Shown here in pieces: positions 62,931-64,000 of a stretch of DNA of 64,000 bases. The notes beneath the pieces were generated by a model. It saw only the letters and a program-made list of their open reading frames with translations. It was not told the origin of the DNA and did not search any database. Source of the DNA: Phoronis australis. Its lineage: Eukaryota; Phoronida; Phoronidae. A program made the position numbers and the translations under genes. Each line of letters starts with the position of its first letter. Position 1 is the first letter of the stretch. The stretch covers positions 1,620 through 65,619 of the forward strand of contig NMRA01000621.1 in NCBI GenBank assembly GCA_002633005.1, written 5' to 3'.

Positions 62931-64000
62931 CTGCCATGACCTCAAGCGACAACGACTTCTCAGCTCTTCACAAGCCCAAAAATGACGTCATATTCAACTA
63001 AGGAATACGTTGATAGCACATTAATAATAGTCGTCTTGACAGAAGGTTGCAGCTTTCACCCTAAATATCACAGAAAATACGCTTGATCCAGACATGTGGC
63101 AAAACAAAGTCCCGTTTGAATCGTGATCGACTTGTGATTGGTTGCACGTTGCAAACATCTGGTCAATAGATTCTAGTCATAACAAGTCGCAAGTTGTCCT
63201 TCCCAAAAACACCCCTCAGTTCGCCATTCATGACTTTAACCACAACTTGTAATATGAAGGCTACGAACGTGTGCCGAGAAATATTGAAACCACTTGCGAC
63301 ATCGTGTAAAAACATTCGGCTATAGGCAGTGCCCGCTAAATCTAAAAATAAAACAACGAAGTGTAACTTCTTTACGTGGTGTTTGTGCAAGCCACCCGGT
63401 TTGTCAGTGAATGAAATCGTGTGGCCACAATTACAATATTCGCAGACTCGGAGTACACTATCAAGTGTCAAACGGTTCTTTAACAAGTACCTTTAGGCGC
63501 GTATCCGGCGCGCGCTGAATATACTTAATCAACGGGCATCGGAGGAAGTTGCCGTATTGCGGCGCTGTGAGGGTAAAGTTATGAAATATTCTGTCATGAG
63601 CTGTTTTGTGTTGTGCTGGTCCGTCATTTCCCGCCTGGCTAAGTCCCGGGCTCAGCTTTCCGTCCCCTCGGGTCAAATGCACAAATAACAAAGGAGCCCG
63701 ACTCCATGTCACCGGCCCAGGCTCTCAGCTGATTGTTTTTTCCAATTCAATGGTTGCCTAGGGACGAATCTACTGTTTCATCTCTCACGAGTTCATTTAT
63801 TTTCCTCCTCTTCACAATTGTTTTGGTCTTCTAGCTATGAAGACTTGCATTTCTTGTCAGCCTAGGAGCTGTTCAGGGCATAAAGAAATTTGATCACAGG
63901 GAATTCCTTTGTCTGTCAGTGAATAATTTCGTCCATAACTGTTGTGAATAGTTCTGCACACATGTGCAAATGTTGAGCCCTGTTTATTTGTACTCTCATC

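Larger units (their letters stand above)
53300..64000. other. Region without supported genes
   Basis: Apart from the listed MITEs, duplications, tRNA-like repeat and hairpins, only short ORFs without recognisable domains. A perfect small palindrome (tgcaacaagcggcttgttgc) lies near 54813 and an imperfect inverted-repeat element at about 60096-60235 (cacttgattg ends). Confidence 0.5.

Noticed and set aside
63163-63486. 107-codon minus ORF
   Set aside because: No domain, no promoter or splice evidence; length is within chance for a window this size.

Overview
The window looks like genomic DNA from an animal, probably a marine invertebrate. Genes are split by introns with canonical GT/AG borders, intergenic space is long and AT-leaning, and there are many short dispersed repeats, MITE-like elements, tRNA-like repeats and minisatellites. 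A 675-base run of N (19504-20178) and single N's at 44165 and 52571 mark draft-assembly gaps. No bacterial, CRISPR or phage features are visible. The species cannot be fixed from sequence alone.

Layout. 1-7900: mostly non-coding, with two tandem repeat arrays (2502-2650, 3097-3210), one MITE (3850-3988), a CXC-like cysteine-rich ORF relic (478-819, minus) and a 21-bp minisatellite (6234-6532). 7918-17810: a divergent pair of paralogous small secreted cysteine-rich protein genes. The minus copy starts at 11765 with its second exon at 7918-8059; the plus copy starts at 14170 with its second exon at 16004-16139. Their second exons share exactly the same cysteine spacing and the same 3' splice phase. 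20649-21947: a possible three-exon small plus-strand gene. 22273-22641: a possible single-exon minus ORF. 23083-24285: a higher-order tandem repeat whose units each carry a CCACTAGGTGGC-like core.

26304-34925 (minus): the one gene identified with certainty, a six-exon SLC16 (monocarboxylate transporter-like) gene of 712 codons. All introns are phase 1 and the central cytoplasmic loop is very long. A frameshifted tandem copy of its last exon and poly(A) signal lies just downstream (26040-26255). 36800-37610 (minus): a decayed piggyBac-type transposase. 41956-47451 (plus): a possible two-exon start of an unidentified gene behind a CRE-containing promoter. 47460-64000: I find no convincing coding exon; this region holds MITE copies, a 757-bp TIR element with an internal tRNA-like segment, another tRNA-like repeat and several hairpins.

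The most interesting system is the head-to-head pair of secreted cysteine-rich paralogues, each with its own TATA-like box, about 2.4 kb apart start to start. Gene models for that pair and for the orphan loci come from splice phase and motif matching by eye and need transcript support.
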